From: Ridgeia piscesae
Lineage: Eukaryota > Annelida > Polychaeta > Sabellida > Siboglinidae
Reading direction: 5' to 3'
Length of the DNA stretch: 64,000 bases
NCBI GenBank assembly: GCA_025642075.2
Contig: JAODUO010000138.1
Coordinates: 1-64,000 of the forward strand
The number at the start of each line of letters is the position of its first letter. Positions within the stretch are counted from its first letter, which is position 1. Below are positions 11,554 through 24,182 of the stretch, piece by piece. A program made the translations under genes and the position numbers. The notes under the pieces were generated by a model. The model was not told the DNA's origin, made no database searches, and saw only the letters and a list, made by a program, of their open reading frames with translations.

Positions 11554-13317
11554 TTGCGTATTGAAAAAAAGAACTATTATAGACAGAAACTCGAAGAGTG
11601 TAAGACCAACACTAGTGAAACGTGGAAAATTCTTAACACTATAATTGGCAAAAGAAAGTCGGAAGCAAAACATTCAAATGAATTCATTGTTGATATCGAT
11701 CGAGTAACATTAGACAACGAAGAAATTGCTAATCATTTCAATAACTTCTTTGTTAACATAGGTACAATCTTATCTAACAGTATAGAGCCCTGCCAGGGAA
11801 CACAACCAACTGACTTTCTACAAAAACAGGTATCACAGTCAATGCATAGGTATCCCGTTAGTGGGAAAGAAGTAACCGAAATTGTGTCAGGGTACAAAAG
11901 TAAGATTTCGTACGGACACGACGAAATCAGCATGAAAACTGTTAAACATGTAATAAAGCAAATTGTAAGACCTTCAACCTATATTTTTAACAGATCATTA
12001 ATCACCGGAATATTTCCAAATGACATGAAAACAGCAAAAGTTATTCCTGTTTTTAAATCAGGAGATCGTCTCCAATTTTCTAACTATAGACCTATATCAC
12101 TGTTACCCCAATTCTCCAAAATAAAAAATAAAAATTTAACAAAAGGTTAATGTCATTCATTAAAAATCATCACATATTGGCTGACGGGCAATATGGCTTC
12201 AAAAGTAATCACTCAACTTCACTAGCGTTAACTGAATTTGTCGAAAAGGTAACTTCAGCAATACATAAACAAGAAAGCACTATTGGGGTCTTTATTGATC
12301 TGAAGAAAACATTTGACACCGTTGATCATAAAATACTGCTAAGTACGTTACAGTGTTATGGAATAAGGGGTTTGGCACTGGATTGGATTACAAATTAGTT
12401 AGCCAATCGTAGTCAGTATGTGTGCTATAACAACTAACTATATTTATTTTATACAAAAATGACATGTGTGAAGTGTCAAAATTACTTAATATTATCTTGT
12501 TTGCAGACGACACTAGCATTGTTTACTCAATTAGGAATATTGTGGATATAGTATGTACAGTTAATAACGAATTAGAAAAACTAGATATATGGTTCAGAGT
12601 TAATAAATTATCGCTTAATGTGAACAAAACCAATTTGCAAATAAAAAACAACATAGACCAACAGTAAACATCACTTTGAATGGAACGAACATTGAGCAGG
12701 TGTCACATAACACATTCCTTGGTGTAATCATTGATGAAAACTTAACGTGGACAGAGCAGATAAAAACGGTTGAAACGAAGGTATCAAAAAGTATAGCCGT
12801 TTTGTATAAAACAAAGGATGTTCTTGACATTCAAGCATTACGCACGTTATACCAATCACTTGTTGAACCACATATGTCTTATTGCTGTGAAATATGGGGA
12901 AATACGTATCCGTCTAGACTCAGAAAACTCTCTCTGCTACAAAAAAAGCTATACGAATAATCTATAGCCTTGATTACCATGGTCATACATCTGTAGTTTT
13001 TCACTGCTCAAACATTCTTAAACTTCAAGATTTAATTAAACATAGGACTATGGTTGTGCTTTATAAAGCAAACAACCACTGTTTAGAAGGTCGTGTACAA
13101 GCGTTCTTTGAACCAACTGCAGCCGTACACAAGCATGATACCAGACAATCTATACTATTTTATGTTAAAAAAGGCGAACACCACCCATAGACTGCTGTCA
13201 ATTACTGTCAGAGGTATATACATATGGAACGGTCTAGCAAGTGACATAACGCAGTTGCCAAGTTTGCAACAATTTAAGAAAAGATTAAAGTCAACGTTAC
13301 TTTCTTCGTATTTATGA
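11554..13317 (+). pseudogene. LINE reverse transcriptase remnant
   Basis: Motifs appear in order but in different frames. AKVIPVFKSGDRLQFSNYRP (about 12031-12090) is followed by a one-base shift. ADGQYGFKSNHST and FIDLKKTFDTVDH lie in the next frame. A stop and a deletion precede LLNIILFADDTSIVYS (FADD, the catalytic motif), followed by VNKLSLNVNKTN. FLGVIIDENLTW and CEIWGNTYPSRLRKLSLLQK are further on. The final piece (13093-13317) has the WNGLASDITQLPSLQQFKKR pattern seen at the C terminus of CR1/L2-like polyproteins. At least four frame breaks exclude function. Confidence 0.85.
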
Positions 13318-13748
13318 ACAGTTAAACGATGAAATAAAAATACTATTACTGTTGCTTTGTATTCAATCTTGTAACTCTTATTATTACAACTACTACGCAT
13401 TTTAGTTGAAAAGGGCATAGCGCCTTACAAGTCATATGACTTCTGTTATGTCCCTTTAACAACAGCAGCGATTCATCAATCATGGAATTGTATTATTTTG
13501 TATTGTCGTTACCATTATGTATTGTATTATTTTCCCATAACATGTTGTATATTCCTGTATTGTTGTTGTTGTTAAATAAAATGTCATTCATTCATTCATT
13601 CATTCATTAGATATTTCTTCCTGCAAAAAACATAATATATATTTTTTGTACAATATATAATGTATAATAATAATAAATTATTTATTTTCAATTGGAAAAT
13701 ATAAAGAAAACTACGTGTATTACAATTATAATAACATGAACATTTACC

Positions 13749-14090
13749 CATGGAAATGTGCAGCACTTCTATCTTCTCCCATTTAAACATGGAGATGTGC
13801 AGAACTTCTATCTTCTCACATTTACCCATGGAAATGTGCAGCACTTCTATCTTCTCCCATTTAAACATGGAAATGTGCAGCACTTCTATCTTCTCCCATT
13901 TAAACATGGAAATGTGCAGCACTTCTATCTTCTCCCATTTAAACATGGAAATGTGCAGCACTTCTATCTTCTCCCATTTAAACATGGAAATGTGCAGAAC
14001 TTCTATATTCTCCCATTTAAACATGGAGATGTGCAGAACTTCTATCTTCTCCCATTTAAACATGGAAATGTGCAGTATTTCTATCTTTGA
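13749..14090. repeat. 39-bp minisatellite, about nine copies
   Basis: Unit of 39 bp beginning ATGGAAATGTGCAGCACTTC and ending CTCCCATTTAAAC. Copies differ by a few substitutions. The period is a multiple of three, so both strands stay open, but the array is isolated from any exon. Confidence 0.95.
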
Positions 14091-14415
14091 ACATGGTATA
14101 TCTGCATGTTTCAAGATGAAATTGAGGCTGTCTACTTGGTCATTCCGTATTCACTACGAAATGAGGATCTAGCGACCAGACATCCGAGTAGACGACCGGG
14201 ATGTTTGCAACAACATCTGCCTTCATCCAGACCTCATAATAAAAGTTGCATACCGGTTGCGCAACTTAACTTTCAAATGATGCACCATCGTCACAGTATT
14301 TACATGAATCAGTGGTAGACTTGTATCGCATCACGGACAGATGTTTGGAACATTTGCAACCAGGCAATTGCCGGAGGTATGACAGGGTACAAGGGACAGT
14401 CAAAAAGATACAAGA

Positions 14416-14442
14416 CACATGCACATACAGATACACATACAG

Positions 14443-14497
<55 letters not shown>

Positions 14498-14774
14498 TCA
14501 CATACACATACACATACACATACACATACAGACACACAGACACACAGACACACAGACACACAGACCCACAGACACACAGACACACAGACACACAGACACA
14601 CAGACACACATACACACATACACACATACACACATACACGCATACACACATACACACATACATACAGACACACACACACACACACGCACACACACACACA
14701 CAACAACACACAGCACACACACACAGACACACACACACACACACACACACGACACACACACACACACACACAAC

Positions 14775-14813
<39 letters not shown>

Positions 14814-14850
14814 GACACACACACACACACAGACACACAACACACACACA

Positions 14851-14923
<73 letters not shown>

Positions 14924-14937
14924 CACACACACACACA

Positions 14938-15017
<80 letters not shown>
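14416..15017. repeat. Compound (CA)n-rich microsatellite
   Basis: Blocks of (CACATA)n, (CACAGA)n, mixed CACATACA units and a long (CA)n with occasional AACA or GACA interruptions. Confidence 0.97.
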
Positions 15018-15784
15018 CTGAGACACCTATCAGTGACTAAGCTGCCGCTATAGTAGTGTAGTGATCACTGGGAGCATAATTTAAGTTCGCAAAGTCGCAA
15101 AATTCGATAAGCATTAGATATGGCGTCAGATTGAAATGTTTCGTCTCTGGAAAGAAACTTGTAATGCGCCTGACGCACTTCATACACATCGCTGGTTGTA
15201 TCACTCTACCAAGAGTCGACACTACGTTATTGTTAATGAACTGTCGCAATACCAACAGAACTAGCCCAATGATAGACTGAGTTGCGACACATTTTATAGA
15301 CATTCTACAAACAATTCGTTATCTTTTATGGCACAAAATAGTAATTACTAATGGCGTATGTGATGTTGTATAATACTCACGATGTCGTAGTTGTTTCTCT
15401 GTTGCGCGTTATTTCTCACACGACACAGAATCTTCGTGCGAACCCGGACGAATGCGACAATGTAGAAGTCTTGTGGCAGGTTGGACTTTGCATTGTTTAC
15501 GGAAGAGGCATGGTCAACAGACGTGGACAGATTTAGCTTACACTTCCCGTGAAAGATAACACCGCTGGACTATGATCGTGGTCCCAGACATGTGCGGTCG
15601 ACAAACAAACCCTGAGCACAAGAATCATTCCGTCAACCACGCACAATTTAAATGTTATCTTCTTCTAAAATTATATAATACATGACATAACTTTTTAAAA
15701 ATAATTTTCACCAGAAACCTACTTAATAAGTAAGTGTATATGCTACCACTGGAGGTAACTGTATCTCCTCTCACGCACACTCAC
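15018..15784. other. Low-information stretch with an unassigned minus-strand open segment
   Basis: No recognised gene. On the minus strand an open reading segment lies before a good donor (GACATC then GTGAGTATT, boundary 15381/15380). It reads LPQDFYIVAFVRVRTKILCR in one frame. A TTTGTAG acceptor-like site follows near 15303, but the joined frame soon meets a stop, so I do not call a gene. Confidence 0.2.
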
Positions 15785-16152
15785 CATTGACTTCTGGTTG
15801 GACCAGTGATTTCTCATTGGCCTATTGTCTTCTAATTAGACCATTGACATCTGGTTGGACCTTTGAGCTCAGGTTAGACCGTTGACTTATAATTGAACCA
15901 TTGACTTCCAATTGGACCATTGACTTCTGGTTGGACCATTGACTTCAGGTTGGACCATTGACTTCTGGTTGAACCATTGATTGCTGGTTGGATCATTGCC
16001 TTATGATTGGATCATTGATTTCTGATTGAACGATTGACTTCTGATTGGACAATTGACTTCTGATTGGACAACTGATTTCTGGTTGAACCATTCACTTCTT
16101 GTTGGACCATTGACTTCAGGTTGGATCATTGACTTCTTGTTGAACCATTGAC
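15785..16152. repeat. Degenerate ~20-bp tandem repeat
   Basis: About 18 imperfect copies of ATTGACTTCTGGTTGGACC, with substitutions in most units, indicating an old array. Confidence 0.9.
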
Positions 16153-16239
16153 GTCTGACCTAGCAGTTGGTGATATGTTTAAAGACCAAGTTAGTTAGTT
16201 AGAATCAGTGCATACGCCGACTGCTCAATTCGTCTAATG

Positions 16240-16560
16240 TTCGATTTCTTCAATCTTCCTCCAATTTCCTCCGAAATCCTTCCATTTCCTCTCACATCCC
16301 CCAATTCGTCCCACTTGCTCCCAATGCCACTAATTTCCTCTCACTTCCCACAATTCTTCCCGCTTGCTCCCAAAGCCACTCAATTCCTGTCACTTCCCCC
16401 AATTCGTCCCACTTGCTCCCATTGTCACTCACTTCCCCTAATTCCTTCCACTTCCTTCCAATGCCACTCACATTTTCTCCTTTCCCCAATTCCTCTCATT
16501 TCCTCCCAATTCCACTGACATCCTCTCACTTACTCCCAATGTCTCCCAGTTCCTACATAG
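16240..16560. repeat. Pyrimidine-rich degenerate repeat, related to 6000-6430
   Basis: Units resembling CCCAATTCGTCCCACTTGCT and CTCACTTCC with a period of 20-30 bp. Confidence 0.65.
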
Positions 16561-16888
16561 GTGATTGTCATAGTTGCCATATTTAATTACGGTCGTTTTT
16601 GTTTTTAATAAACAACCATGGCCCAGGACTTGACGTCAATACGTGAAGCTAAACCTGCTACGTGCGTAAATTTAAGTATAGATGCTTCATCAAACCTGCC
16701 CCAATCTATAGACCAGCTCCTAGCCACACTTTCAAATGCAGTAGGCCGTTCCATCTTCACTATACGTGTCAGTTGGCGTATGGGTTGTTTTATTCACGTC
16801 GCTGGTGGCGATGGGTCGATGTTCAATCTCCACGCCTCACTGGCGTCACGTTCTCGCGATGCGCCTGCATTATTGATGCGTTCGTACA

Positions 16889-17035
16889 ATGGCGGCCCTT
16901 TCACGCGTCCTCGGCAGCTCTCCGTTGCTAGGCAGACAAGGCCAGATTCGCCGCACCGAACAACAACCATCGATTGACCACTACATGCAGTCCATAGATA
17001 TTCAGGGCAACATGCACAACCAACGCGGAAAATAA
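16889..17035 (+). CDS. Candidate 48-aa small ORF upstream of the NRIP-like gene
   Basis: The ORF starts in a favourable context (ACAATGGCG, A at -3 and G at +4) inside a CpG-containing, promoter-like segment and ends with TAA. The N terminus MAALSRVLGSSPLLGRQGQI is Ala/Leu/Ser/Arg rich without acidic residues, as in mitochondrial targeting peptides. The rest is hydrophilic (HYMQSIDIQGNMHNQRGK). It could be an independent micropeptide gene, an upstream ORF in the 5' leader of the NRIP-like transcript, or chance. A longer overlapping frame begins at an AACCATGGCC at 16618. I do not recognise the protein. Confidence 0.3.
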   Translation: MAALSRVLGSSPLLGRQGQIRRTEQQPSIDHYMQSIDIQGNMHNQRGK

Positions 17036-17064
17036 TTGATGTTTTGCCTGGCAATGTTTGACAG

Positions 17065-17128
17065 GCGGCGTACGTAGCGCTCTGTCGATGTCGGGGGTAT
17101 CACTGTAGGAGTTGAAGGTACAATTAAG
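17065..17128 (+). other. Possible 5' UTR exon end of the NRIP-like gene
   Basis: AATTAAG followed by GTGAGTATT gives a strong donor at 17128/17129. A matching acceptor, GACGTCAG, lies just before the first coding exon (exon from 17565). The acceptor lacks a good pyrimidine tract, so this is tentative. Confidence 0.3.
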
Positions 17129-17555
17129 GTGAGTATTTAAAGCAATCCGTGGACATGATAATAACATATTCTTTATATTTTATTGAATGAACTGGTCGTC
17201 GTAATATGATGTCATATCCAGTAGATAGTATGTTGTTATGATATACGGCGCTCCAACGCCCCAGTGATTACTCTTGTGCGTGCCCGTCACGGTTATGTCG
17301 ACAGAGTATTATGTGATGCGCCCTGAGGTCAGATCTATGAGGATGTGGGCGCCGTGGAAGTTTATTATCATTGTCATTATCATTAACAGTAACGTTAACA
17401 TGGTGTCTATTAGAATGTGGCAGGGTAGCAAATATATATAAATCACATTGACATGTATAGTATTATAAATTATGTAATTAAAATAGTATATCTTAGTCTT
17501 AGAAAACATTTGCCAACACATGAATTTAACAAAATGATACGTCAGTTGACGTTGT

Positions 17556-17563
17556 TGACGTCA
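17556..17563. promoter_or_regulatory. CRE-type palindrome
   Basis: TGACGTCA, the full cAMP-response-element octamer, lies 16 bp before the start codon of the NRIP-like gene. A second identical octamer is near 16632. An 8-bp match occurs by chance, so function is only suggested by position. Confidence 0.3.
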
Positions 17564-17579
17564 GTGCGCTGACACTGCC

Positions 17580-20417
17580 ATGGAAGTGGACGATATATTG
17601 GAACGTGCAGCGTCACGACACCAGCAACGCCGCCAGCCGACTCCTCGGGGGAACGACGCCGTCGATTCGCTGGACGTGGATTTATCCAAGAACAAAATAA
17701 CCACAAATAATGAGGTAAGCATTTAACTGTCAAACATGTGACACGCATACGCAGGGAGAAGGAGGAGATAAGAGAGAGAGAGAGGGGGGGGAATGGGAGA
17801 GGGAGTGAGACATGGAAACAGTTAGTGAGTGAGTGAGTGAGTGAGTGAGTGAGTGAATGAGTGAGTGAGTGAGTGAGAGAGGGTGGGTGGGAGGGTGGGT
17901 GGGTGGGTTGGTGGTTGGGTGGGTGGGCGGGTGGGCGGGTGGGTGGGTGGGAGGCAATGAGGGAGGCAACGAGGGAGGGGAGGGTGTAGGTTCAGAGGAA
18001 GGTATATAGACAGAAGAAATGTCAGCTGGATAAACAGAGCGATATGCAGAGTGACAGAGAGACTGAAAGAGAGAACTTTAAATGTTCTCGTATTTTCACA
18101 AGATTGACGTTAAAGAAACCATTAATAATAAAATAATATATTATCATTATACAACCTGGGGCGCTAATTCACTTTTTGTCATATACTCCAACATCCATCA
18201 ACAATGGGTATCTACAAAAATGCAATTTTGTACGTGTTCAAAGTTTCAATGTTGTCGTTTATAATTTGATGACTGAATGCGTGTCGCCACTGGTAGGACA
18301 CAGTGGCGCCTGGCACAGAACGCCCTCGCACGGGCCGCAGACGACGGAACCAGTCGGAGGAGTCGTCGCTGCTCGGCGCTGGAGACCCGTTCCAAGAGGG
18401 TCCAAACTCACGCCCGATCACACTGCCATTCATCAAATGCTGTGTAAGTAACGAACACTTACAGCTATCACAAGATGGCCGACATCACCCGGTAAAGGCA
18501 ACCTCATTGGTCGGTAATAAGAAATGAGTACAAACAAGGTTGTCAAAGTGTTTTGATCGCATAGACCTACACCAAGGTTTCCTGCACATAATACAAGCAA
18601 ACGGTCACGCATAAGAGGTGTTTTCCCCGTAGAGTATGTAGCACATAGTTTGCTCACTTATATTTTAAAAGCTATGTGTGTCGTTCTTTCCCTCGCAGTG
18701 CGGCGGAGTGGATGTGAAGGCGCAGGTCAATACGAGTAGTCCGTTAACCATCGCTCACTCCAGTCTCGTCCAACTCTGCAGGTGAGTGGGTCTTAAATAC
18801 ATCCGTCTTGCGGGAGAGCGGGCAGCAGGGGAAGATAGGCCTATCTAGCTTCTACCCACCTCCCCTGTGTATGGATAAACTTTGCTAATGTCTTGGCGAC
18901 CAACACCTATCACCCCATGTGTGACAGACCTCTTCCTCGTCAGCATCAGCATCAGCATCAGCATCAGCATCAGCATCACCATCACCATCACCATCACCAT
19001 CACCATCACCATCACCATCACCATCACCATCACCATCACCATCACCATCACCATCATCATCACCATCCTATCAATCCCACATCCTATTGTATTGGGACAT
19101 ATGTCGCGGGATTCGTGAACTATCAAAAGTTTAAGACTGCCGGAAAACAAGTTTTAATGAGTAATCGTATCGAACTATCCTAAATATGTATTCCTCAAGT
19201 ATTTCCCTATAAAATATTATAATTATAAAATTAAACTCTAACACATGCAACATTTCAATCTAACCAGCTGTCCAAACGGTCTCGCGGTGTTCAAAAGGAA
19301 TTAAATATTATTTTTATTACTGTGCTGATGAACACATGTTTAAGCGACGTCACTTCCTGTTGTAGTCTACCGTCAGTCAAGAACCAGCCGCCGGAAGAAC
19401 CATCTGCGTTTGCGCACTGTAAACTAACCGGAAAAATCGCCAACGTGGAATTGGAGATAGAAAATAAGCGTTTTTCTATCGACGTCTTTATAACGGGTGT
19501 GGCGAATACTTTGTTTCACAAACTTTCATTTTGCATGTCCAACTTAAGATGTTTCTTTATCTGTAAAGACTCGTCAAACATGACGTCATCGTATACGTGA
19601 GGCAATTCGAAAGATACATCTTGACTTGTATATGCAAAATGAAAGTGTATGGTCTTAAAAGAAGAAGCTACAGTGTGTCAGCATTCACCAATAGAATAAA
19701 GAAAGTAAACACAAGTAGATAAGGAAATACTAAATATGCACGTATTTATTAATTTTATTCTTGAACTATGTGAAGAAATCTCTCAATATTAGTTGCATGC
19801 AATTATTAGATATTTGGGTGTCCGGTTTGAGAAGAACAACAACATCGATCGTGTTGTTTCTAGAATGCGAAGTTGAAACGATGCTACGATGTTTTCAGTC
19901 GTTTGAATACTGTTATTAGCTCTACTTTTTTATAATCAAGTTGTAGCAGAGGTATAATTATTAATGTTCACGAAATCAAGTTGGTTTGACAATTCCCTGA
20001 TTTCATGTAACCAGTCTATATCAACTGAATCACCTGTCTTATTTTCTAGCTGACGAGCATCCTGAAATCTCGCTTGGCATAGATTTCTTAAAGAAATACC
20101 AGGTGCGTTTCTTTAGATTTTCGCTGTCTCTGTTTTATTATGCCTAGAACAGAAAGGTTTAACTTTTCCTGCGCCTGATTGCATATGTATCGATGAAGCG
20201 CGCTCGCAACCATGCACGAGCGCACGAGCGCACGAGCGCACGAGCGCACGAGCGCACTCACGCTCACGCTCACGCACACGCACACGCACACGCACACGAA
20301 AGCACACGCACACGCACACGCACACGCACACGCACACGCACACGAACACGAACACGAACACGAACACGCACACGCACACGCACACGCACACGCACACGCA
20401 CACGCACACGCACACGC

Positions 20418-20482
<65 letters not shown>

Positions 20483-21889
20483 CACACGCACACGCACACG
20501 CACACGCACACAAGCTAAAGTTAAGAAACAATTTGAAAACGTATATTTTGCGGTAACTTCAGAAATACAGTAAGTGTTGTTACCATGGAACCAACAGTCT
20601 AACGTACGGTAATCTAATTCCGTCGATACCACAACTGCAACAACCACAACCTCCCAGGTATATGCGCACTGCCAGCAGACGACGGGAAACGACGTGACAA
20701 ATGTTCACACCGCCGACTTGCGACGGTGGGGGAATCGCGCTTTGTGACCTGTGGGTGACGCACTGCATATACTGCCGGCCGGCTGGCAGATCCTTCCCTC
20801 TCTAGACTTGACCACTTATCCAACTGGGAATGTCGCAGAGACTTGTACTGGGAATGTTTTATTTAAAAAAGTATGTATTTCTTTAATGATGTCATATTCT
20901 AGCACATTTTACAAAGTGTCGTAAAAGCATGTCAGTTATTCTAAATTGTATTTTAAATTACAAAACGCGTAAATAAATATTTAATTATAATAGTAAACAT
21001 CCCGACCGGAGACACGGCAGGCATGTGGGGTTCCGAGTAGCCCGATTACCCAGGCTTCGTGAGGTGGCAGCAGTAGTAGCCCCTCAAATCCGCCTGGTAG
21101 ATTTGTGCTCTGCCGATGTTGCCACCAGGGCAGCCTAACCTCATAATAGGGTAGAGCCGCTAATTGGCTATCAGGCCAACAATGAAATATAAACTAAAAT
21201 GAGGATATGGTTTATAAGATAATACTGTACTTTTAAAAGTATTCAGCATTAAGCTAATATCCACACACAAATAAACAGAAATACAAATATACAATTGTCT
21301 AGGCCTATGAAGCAGAAACTATGTCAGATTACCCAGGCTCCGTGAGGTGGCAGCACGTCTTAGCCCCTCACACGGATATTATTCAAAACCCGGCACCTCG
21401 AACAACATCTCGCGACGGCGATCGACTATTACTTATTTATTACATATTTATATTCCAAATTCAAACAATTTTATCGTATTGTAACGTAGGCCCTACATAA
21501 AATAGCATTTAAGTAATTATAATATCATAGACGGCGACACTGTCCGGGATCGGGGACCACCGACACTTTGGCAAAGGATCGTAGCAGCCATGTTTACCAC
21601 GAATACCAAATCGTTACAAGACAATGTCGTAGGTGGTTGTGTCGGACAATGGACCGTGGATGTGTCGAGCGATGAACCACGCTTGTGTCGGAGAATGGGC
21701 CACGCTAGTGTCGGACAAAATAACCACTGCTTATGTCAGTCGGTGGACCAAGGTTGTGTCAGTCGATGTGCCATCTCCTGTCGGCCAATAATAATAACTT
21801 TATTTTGTATAGCGCGATGTTTCCAGATAAACGTATGTCCAAAGGCGCAACATTGCTAAAACACATAGTCATATAATACATATATATAT

Positions 21890-21942
<53 letters not shown>

Positions 21943-22018
21943 TTATAATAATTATTATTTGTAATTTTTTTTTAAGCCAACTTAATTTTAAACATGAGTC
22001 ATATAAATACATATTTAT

Positions 22019-22072
<54 letters not shown>

Positions 22073-23674
22073 AAATTATTATTTTCATAAAAATGCATAT
22101 GTAATTATAATAATATGAAAACAGTCTATACCTATATTTGTATGTATTTTAAGTTGCACTGTTATTAAACTAATTATATCATTTACGTTTTATTTATACT
22201 TCATTCACATAAATGCGTGTAATTGTTTTCACATAGCCGCTAAAATCGTACTTTACGCTAAAGCTAGCCACACACCACCCCACTGTTTATGTTGCGACAA
22301 CAATCGGGCGAGTGTTTGGGCGGTATGCAGCGGGCTTAAGACGATTGTCTTAGTAGGCCAAAATAAAGCGAGTTTGTTTTTCAATAATCTAACAGTGTTC
22401 TAAGAGTTTACGCAAACACGTGCCGCTAGTAATTGGGTACCTTCATGAGATGCGATGTTGGAAATGATGTACCATTATGTGTTTAATATGTATCATTTTA
22501 AGACTCAAGAACAATGAGAAGTATGACGGAATTAGGTTACCGTGAAGACCACAACCTGAAGTAGTAAATCCTATAATTAAGGGAAAGAAAAATTTTAGCT
22601 CATTGTTTCTCACTGAACTCTTAGGCCTACTATAATCGTATGCAGAACAATATTGCCTATTGAAAGTCGACCATAGATGCACGTACATGTAATACCAGCT
22701 GTCAGAACGAAGTGTTCACCTAGGTGACGTAACTGGAAGCTGTTGTAGTCTAGAAGGCTGCTCGTTTATTGGCCTAGCCGACGCGTCGTCGATTATGATG
22801 GCTGCATTTGATTTGATTTATCTGTTCACATATTGTCGGAAATAGGTCAGATGAGGCAATGCTTATGCAATTCACGTGTAAACCGACGTTAAATAAAGCA
22901 TCTTATGTCTTGTATATCTCGTTAGAATTTTCTACGTTAAGACCACAATCTGAATAGACCGCAGATGTTAAAAAAATTATTATATATGCAAATGGTTAAT
23001 TTGTGTTAACTTGTTTTAGGTGCATAACACGAATGCGTTGACTTTTTCCTTTAAAACGATAGGGCAGAAGGTCGTACCGACTCCAAAATGGAAGGACCAA
23101 TAATATTCGAGTTAAACTTCAGAGTCATGCTAACCAAATGTCGTACGATCATGTGGTTCTTGTATTCTGGACTACCTCAAATTTGCCGTTACAACTGTAT
23201 TTGTAGCAACATTTGATACTTCATTTCGTCAATCCGGTCATTCAACATCATCCCATGCATATTAGTAAAGTATGGCCACTGCGCTTGCGGCCGTCAAAAA
23301 AGGAACGCAGGTTGGGTATCAAAATATTTGCAAAACAAATAATAATTTTGGATTGTTAAATGATTAGGGTTATGGTTAAGGTTACAGTGATATGTAGGCA
23401 AATGTAGTTATAACGGCAACATTGACTTGGGTCCATATTCTATACAAACGCGTAGCTCTGTGCAAATTACGTAGTGTATAATTAATTGACGCGGAGAATA
23501 GTTATCACTTGAAGTACATAACAGTGCACTATTGTTTTTCAGTGTGCCATCTCGTTTAAGGAAAACAGTTTCACCATCGGCAGCGGAACTGGACTTGTCA
23601 AAACGAGGCTGCTGCTAGATAGGGAACTCTCGCTGAAGTATCGTGGAACGCGCAGTTTAGCGATGTCGATCTGA
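17580..23674 (+). CDS. NRIP3-like: NRIP2/NRIP3-family retropepsin-like protein, 226 aa
   Basis: Six coding exons: 17580-17714, 18297-18443, 18699-18781, 19366-19496, 20050-20102 and 23543-23674. All junctions are GT-AG with matching phases. The start is in a GCCATGG context. The N terminus has AASRHQQRRQ, like the AAS-x-x-QQRR stretch of vertebrate NRIP3. The retropepsin-like domain follows: KCCCGGVDVKAQVNTSS (92-108), KLTGKIANVELEI, then SLGIDFLKKYQC (173-184). In the family the second segment corresponds to DVKALVDTG and the last to LGLQTL-x-SLKC. The DTG active-site triad reads N105-T-S, so proteolysis is unlikely; vertebrate NRIP2 has a comparable Asn as I recall. Length is close to human NRIP3 (241 aa). 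Vertebrate members are linked to nuclear-receptor interaction; here the role is inferred. Introns 1, 3 and 5 carry microsatellites. AATAAA at 24183 is a plausible end. Confidence 0.87.
17755..17985. repeat. (GA)n / (GTGA)n / (GGTG)n compound microsatellite in intron 1
   Basis: Purine-rich blocks follow each other: GAGA, GGGG, GTGAGTGA and GGGTGGGT. The G-runs on the plus strand could form G-quadruplexes. Confidence 0.9.
18942..19064. repeat. (CATCAG)n then (CACCAT)n hexanucleotide array in intron 3
   Basis: Six or so CATCAG units pass directly into about 16 CACCAT units. The open frames (Ser-Ile or poly-His) are repeat artefacts inside the intron at 18782-19365. Confidence 0.95.
20211..20513. 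repeat. (CGCACGAG)n, (ACACGC)n and (ACACGA)n array in intron 5
   Basis: An 8-bp block (CGCACGAG) gives way to CACGCT and then to alternating runs of ACACGC and ACACGA hexamers. CpG is retained in nearly every unit. Confidence 0.95.
21043..21373. repeat. Pair of related dispersed motifs in intron 5
   Basis: Two copies, 21043-21088 and 21326-21373, share GATTACCCAGGC, CGTGAGGTGGCAGCA and TAGCCCCTCA. GTGAGG and CCTCAC can pair, so each could fold into a hairpin. A weaker match (CCGAGAGGTGGCAGCA) is at 42438-42453, and the CCCTCACACGGAT end reappears within the fold-back element near 29360. An unclassified dispersed repeat is the likely source. Confidence 0.55.
21637..21772. repeat. Degenerate ~23-bp tandem repeat
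   Basis: Six units of the form TGTGTCGGACAATGGACC, each with several changes. Confidence 0.7.
21874..22070. repeat. Two (TA)n microsatellites
   Basis: TA runs at about 21877-21937 and 22023-22069 with AT-rich sequence between. Confidence 0.95.
22071..23542. other. Remainder of NRIP-like intron 5, nothing further seen
   Basis: Ordinary AT-rich sequence ending in GTTTTTCAG, the acceptor of the last coding exon. Confidence 0.6.
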
Positions 23675-24182
23675 TCACAGTGCTATTCCAACTGCGACTC
23701 CAAACCTATGAGACGCTTTGTTCGCACGAAATTCTTCGCCTCAGTTCCCGAAGCGCACATGCGTATGCCCTACAATTCTGCACATTTCATGTAGCCGGAC
23801 ATTCTGGTCGGCCTTGTAGGCTTACGGGGGAAACTTCTTGTGCATTTCAGATGCAATTGTGTTAGTGCATATATTATTACGATTATTTGTTTTCATATAG
23901 GTCTAACTATCGCACTCATATAAACCTAAACAATTTGGACGATGCATAATTATATACGTCACGGACATGATTGTTCATTAATGCGGGCCGGTTTTAGACA
24001 TACAATTTAGAGAAAAACATCGGGTGATGTTCTGAAACACACCTTAAATGTAACAATTGTAATTCAAATGCACCCATGTCTGGCACAACTACACAGAGTT
24101 GGGTGGGTGGAGGACAAGATCACGTAGATCTTGATGACAAATGTCGTATAAGGGGCCCGTAATAAGTATTTTGCAAGTTGCT

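Larger units (their letters stand above)
10918..13608 (+). mobile_element. Decayed non-LTR retrotransposon (jockey/CR1-L2-like LINE)
   Basis: The segment reads, in LINE order, as an endonuclease remnant (10929-11279), a reverse transcriptase remnant and C-terminal region (11554-13317), an AATAAA (13574-13579) and a tail of CATT repeats (13584-13608). Tails of short repeats rather than poly(A) are typical of CR1/L2-like elements. The 5' end is lost; only the second half of the endonuclease is recognisable. Stops and frameshifts throughout show it is dead. I give the clade only loosely because I judged it from motifs, not from a tree. Confidence 0.85.

Noticed and set aside
13596..14172. Repetitive protein with MEMCSTSIFSHLN units
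   Set aside because: The frame is open on both strands because the period is 39; no exon boundaries or conserved family were seen.
15037..15536. Minus-strand exon pair resembling a small secreted protein
   Set aside because: The donor at 15381 is good but the joined frame stops after about 23 codons and no acceptor is convincing upstream.
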